Part shown: positions 60,201 to 64,000 of the stretch, piece after piece
Numbering within the stretch: position 1 is the first letter of the stretch
How the letters are laid out: every line of letters starts with the position of its first letter
Assembly: GCF_000003815.2 (NCBI RefSeq)
Contig: NC_049989.1
Span: forward strand, 10,929,273 to 10,993,272
Source: Branchiostoma floridae
Lineage: Eukaryota; Chordata; Leptocardii; Amphioxiformes; Branchiostomatidae
Direction: 5' to 3'
DNA: 64,000 nt
Program-made: the position numbers and the translations under genes
The notes under the pieces: generated by a model
Seen by the model: only the letters and a program-made list of their open reading frames with translations
Told to the model about the DNA's origin: nothing
Database searches by the model: none

Positions 60201-63200
60201 CTCTAGAATTATAAATCTTACAAAACTATTTCCCTTCCATAAGGTCCTTCTGAAGTAATAACTTCTCAAATTTGATTTGACGCATTGATTTATTCAAGAG
60301 CCAGAATTGAATTTTGCTTCATGACCAATTTTCTTAGTTCAAGTCAAATGAAACAAATCTGAAAAAAAAGAGTAAAAAAGAGTAAACCATAATTTTCTAT
60401 CTATTATATGCCAATGTTATCATTAATTACCTTTCCAACTTATGGACATGAATGTGATTCAAGCTTTCTGAATACATTGTAGCATTCTAAACACTTGAAA
60501 TCATGTGGCCGTGGCCGCGTTGGACAGGTGGCGGTTATAGACTATTTCATAATACTTGTCAATGGGAAAAATCCAAGGGACCGACAAAAAGTGACCACAG
60601 TTCCAGTTCCAGGTGTACTTACGTGCACATGATGTTCCTCAGCTTCTCCAGGTTGATAGTAGTGAAGTATGGATAGTTCCTGTCACACCGGGCCACATCC
60701 TTGTCTATACGGTGCAGATTCAGCCCATAGCTGTCCAACAGTTTCGTCTGCAAAGAGCATTGATAATGAAATTTAAAACATTGTCCAAATACAAAGATTA
60801 TAGTCAGAACTTAATATACATAATGATTGTATCTACAATATGAAAAATATCAACAAACCTTAGGCAAAGTATGATTCATTTGTGTGGAAAGGAAAGTTAA
60901 TTAAAGAAAACATAGCAAATTTAGTACAATTTTCATGATCGGAGCCAGCATTCATAATTATTTCATTTGGAACTTATTAGGTGACTGTGCAATATTTTAC
61001 ATTTACATGACCTATACTATAATCACATGCATGTGTAGCTATGATTTGAAGATTCCCAAATTCGAACAATCTCTCTTTTAGTTTGCCCTTTGGAAGCCAC
61101 TGACTGTGATCATAGCCTTTAGAACTGTAATTATAGTGTCTACAATGGTCCAAAAACAGTCTGAATATCTACAGACTGAACATCTTTCTTACATCATAGT
61201 CACATCCCTGTGTGGACTCAGGAGAAGGGTTGCGATCCATGGGTTCCACTGCCAGTGTTTCCTGCTCATTCATACATGCCGAGATCTCCTGGTCTCTCTG
61301 GTCCTCTTCATCTTCCTCATCTACAGTGGCTTGTCTGTCAATGTTGATCATTTCATGGCTTCTCTTTATCTTCCTATTCTCATTCTCATCTCCCGGGTCC
61401 TTGTCATTGACGCTCATGCGACCGGCATAGTCCACGCTATCACGGTCGTACGTACTGCAAGAGCTTCCGATCCCCTCATCAATTCTGTCCTGCCCGGAGC
61501 CGACACTCAGACCCTTCGGGAGTTCCACAGTGTGGTTAATGCCTTGTAGAAATTCTGGGCTCTCAGAAGATGAGTCGACGCTGTCCTTCTTTCTTGCACG
61601 AGATGTCTCATGGTTTCCTTCATCATCTTCAAAAACCTATCGGGGGTAACACATGAGAATTGTTACATGCAGTTGTGTTGATTCTATCAGTAAAGCTAAG
61701 GGCACAAACCACCGTACATGCAAATACGTGCTGTCTACGTGCCAAAACATGGGCAGTCTTTTGGGATCTGTAAGTGGTAAGTACCGTCTCTGTACGAACT
61801 GCAGGGAATCCGACGGATTTTGGAGCATACAGACATGCCATAGAACTTTACGTGCAGGCAACACTTTGTATGCCATCGGGCTTCCCTGTACAGCCTTAAC
61901 GCTCTCAGAAATATGTGGCAAAGTGGCCTCCAAAACACGTACAGACAAATTGCATGTATGGCGGGTTGTACCCTTAGCTTAAGTCCCATCTACCATCTTG
62001 TTTTGGCACCTCGTTAGTAAATATTCTGAACCTATACCTGCAGCACCAGAGTTCTTGGTGTACAAACATCTTTAAAGTAAGAAAATATTTGTAGCCAATA
62101 AGAATTATACTCCTGAAATAAAAAAGATAACTCAAGAAGTGCCCACAAAAAGCATTTTTGGTATTGCAGCCACAAGAGTATACTATACCCATCTTTCACT
62201 AATCAACCAAACTGAAAAATAGTAAGAATTTTCAAGGCAAGGAAAAAAAGAGTCTTGAAACAGAACTCTACCACCGACAACTTTCTTAAGACACCTTCAT
62301 GCATAGAAACACCTTCAAAACAAATTATAAATCATAAGCACTTTACCAAAACAACATTGCCACTAATGTTGTAGTAGACTCCAGACTTTTGCAGAATTTC
62401 ATCCTCATCTACCAATGAATCTATACTGCTGGAATGCTGCAATATTAAACATGGTCAGGACAATCCATTTTGTTATTGATAAGCCATTTTTTGTAACAGT
62501 AGCTAGGACATACTAATACTATGTACATGTCATAACAGAAAACCATATTTGAGGGGGAGGAACATACATGTGCTTGGTTTGGGTACATCTACAACAAAAT
62601 ATATACTTGACAGCACACAGAACAACATAACACATTATATGAAGTTCAAACATTATGAACAAAGTTAAAACATTGTTTAAATACACAGATTGTAGTCTGC
62701 ATAACTTAATGCATTATTATATCTACCATTCAAGAAATATTGGGTAATGCATAATATCAAATAGCTTCAGACAACTCTTCAGACTCTGTACTTCAGCTTC
62801 TTACATATGTCTGTAGTTGAGGCCACACCAATTTGATTTTTGGTTCACAGATTTTTTAAAGGTAAAATATAGCAAGCGGATAAAATAGATGCAACGGGCA
62901 GGGAAGAAAACTTGAATATGACCATGTCCACTTCATAAACATTAGTGCATTAAGGCATACACATGGTCCTCTGGCTTTGCTTTCATGATATTTTTCCAGT
63001 TAAGCATATTTTTTTTATATTTTGAAAATCCGTGAACCAACAAATCAAATTGGTGAGGCCTGATCTTCCTTTTCAGGGTTTCAATACTCTGAAATAAAAG
63101 GTCCTTACATCATTACTGATAGTGGAGTCCTGGCTGTACAGTTTGTAGGCCTGACTGTCGATACTGCTTCCTGATGACAGTTTAGCAATACTGGCAGCCT

Positions 63201-63351
63201 GTGCTTCCCTGTCTCTCTGTCTGATAATGGCCTCCACCGCCATCCAGTCCGACATGATGTTCTCATACTGTGTGTGAGCGAGGTCGTCTTTCTCTCTTCT
63301 CTGTCCGTCCGTGTCTCCGAAGGTGTAGTGTCCAAGCAGGTATGGCCACAC
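57238..63351 (-). CDS. SGSM1/2-type RUN-TBC Rab GTPase-activating protein, C-terminal part
   Basis: Nine exons, high to low: 63351-63109, 62436-62347, 61636-61193, 60747-60623, 60158-60076, 59477-59368, 58922-58826, 58451-58284 and 57326-57238 (stop TAG). Phases fit and give the last 482 aa. The N-terminal RUN part lies beyond the window. [12 protein letters not shown] opens the TBC domain. A long acidic Ser-rich insert (exons 2-3) follows, as in SGSM proteins. [14 protein letters not shown] carries the arginine finger and GYVQGMCDL the glutamine finger, both catalytic in TBC GAPs, so activity should be kept. [19 protein letters not shown] and [11 protein letters not shown] are highly conserved. 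SGSM proteins act on Rab/Rap GTPases. I cannot decide between SGSM1 and SGSM2; a single pre-duplication gene is likely. Confidence 0.93.
57380..57593. mobile_element. TACTGTAAATGCA MITE, copy 4
   Basis: Ends TACTGTAAATGCAGAAATG and AAATGCATTTACAGTA. The internal TTGCGGTGGTTTAATG and AAACCACCGCGAAAAG phrases match copies 1-3. It lies in the last SGSM intron, 54 bp upstream (in gene sense) of the terminal exon. Confidence 0.75.
59803..59964. mobile_element. TACAGTAGAAGCC MITE, copy 2
   Basis: Clean inverted ends TACAGTAGAAGCCAGTTA and GGTGGCTTCTACTGTA, with TA at both outer edges. Collinear with the copy at 31109-31280. It lies in an SGSM intron. Confidence 0.75.
61691..61982. mobile_element. 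foldback MITE, family 1 copy B
   Basis: The element 61694-61979 begins AGCTAAGGGCACAAACC and ends GTACCCTTAGCT, flanked by TAA on both sides. It is collinear with copy A (426-762), but about 50 bp shorter through internal deletions. It lies 55 bp upstream (gene sense) of SGSM exon 3, in the intron. Confidence 0.75.
62818..63063. mobile_element. Harbinger-type MITE, GGCCACACC family copy 3
   Basis: Ends GGCCACACCAATTTGATTTT (from 62821) and AAATCAAATTGGTGAGGCC (to 63060), with GGTTCACAGATTTT against AAAATCCGTGAACC just inside. TGA is repeated on both sides (62818-62820 and 63061-63063). At 240 bp it is the shortest of the three copies. It starts 45 bp after the donor of SGSM exon 63351-63109. 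Confidence 0.8.
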
Positions 63352-64000
63352 CTGCAAGAAGTTTGATACAACAATTGGTATGAAAGTTCATACAACAGGC
63401 CAATGACATCCATACTGAGGGTGTGTGACTTCTTTGCATCTAAACGTAACACATATTTTTTTAAAAGAAATACATCCCTTGGTGATTATCCATTGTTATA
63501 AAGCATATACAAATTCATCCCATCTGTTCCATATTTTTGTGTTAGGGGTATATGTTAAAGTCTTAAAAAGCTAGTTGTTGCATGGTGAGGAAAAATTCTG
63601 CCACTTATGAAAAACATTGTTTTTGAGAGATCTACTGAAGTACACATTAGATCATACAGGAGCACTTTAGTATTACTGGGGGACGTTGCATTGGAGATAT
63701 CTTTAGTAAGATTTTCTGAAAGCAGCAGATATATGTGAATTGGGTAAATTATGTTTAACTTGTTTAACATATTACCAGAATAGGAAAAAACTTCTTTCAC
63801 TTGATATCATCAAAGTGGAAGGCACAACTTTTTCAGCACCAAGGAAAGGGACAGGATAAATCCTGTGATAGTTTCCCTTTCATATTGGCAATAAAATGTA
63901 ATTATAGTTATCTATTGGGATATTATGTTTCATTCTAATGCATTTCCTGTCAAAGACTCTATTTGTTGTTATTTCAACAAACAGTACACCATAAGCAATG

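Noticed and set aside
61106-61549. Plus-strand 147-codon open frame
   Set aside because: It is antisense to SGSM exon 61636-61193, an acidic Ser-rich segment whose complement stays open by composition. It has no start context or homology.

Overview
The window looks like a piece of a lancelet (Branchiostoma) nuclear genome. The genes have many short exons with GT-AG introns. Their protein sequences are chordate-like, and the introns are packed with short inverted-repeat DNA elements and tRNA-derived SINEs. One 218-base run of N is an assembly gap. The genus call is an inference from gene content and repeat style; phylum Chordata is much safer than the genus.

Layout, left to right: (1) 0.9-7.1 kb, + strand: a chain of short phase-0 exons encoding a type II membrane protein with a BRICHOS domain. 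(2) 9.5-15.2 kb, - strand: a complete METTL16-like RNA m6A methyltransferase in seven exons. One splice junction is off by one base in this assembly. (3) 16.4-36.4 kb, + strand: a complete LIS1/PAFAH1B1 orthologue in ten coding exons (406 aa), head to head with METTL16. (4) 36.4-45.3 kb: LIS1 3' region and intergenic repeats. (5) 45.3-52.6 kb, + strand: a complete galactose-3-O-sulfotransferase-like Golgi enzyme in six exons (469 aa). (6) 57.2-63.4 kb, - strand: the C-terminal nine exons (482 aa) of an SGSM1/SGSM2-type RUN-TBC Rab GAP. Its 5' end lies outside the window.

The genes are not an operon and do not share a pathway. LIS1 acts with dynein, METTL16 acts on RNA, SGSM acts on Rab GTPases and Gal3ST acts on glycans. 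What links them is microsynteny: METTL16, PAFAH1B1 and SGSM2 also lie close together on human 17p13.3, and the METTL16/PAFAH1B1 pair is head to head there too. This block therefore looks ancestral to chordates, with the Gal3ST gene inserted or retained between.

I found no new multi-gene system. The most unusual signals are small-scale: a complete exon of the BRICHOS gene present twice as a head-to-head inverted repeat; two recent partial tandem duplications inside LIS1, one of a splice acceptor and one of half a WD40 exon; the METTL16 junction that needs one missing G; two related TTAA-flanked elements carrying several perfect CRE palindromes; and several MITE families whose exact target-site duplications can be read directly (TWA/TGA 3 bp, TTAA, and an exact 8 bp).
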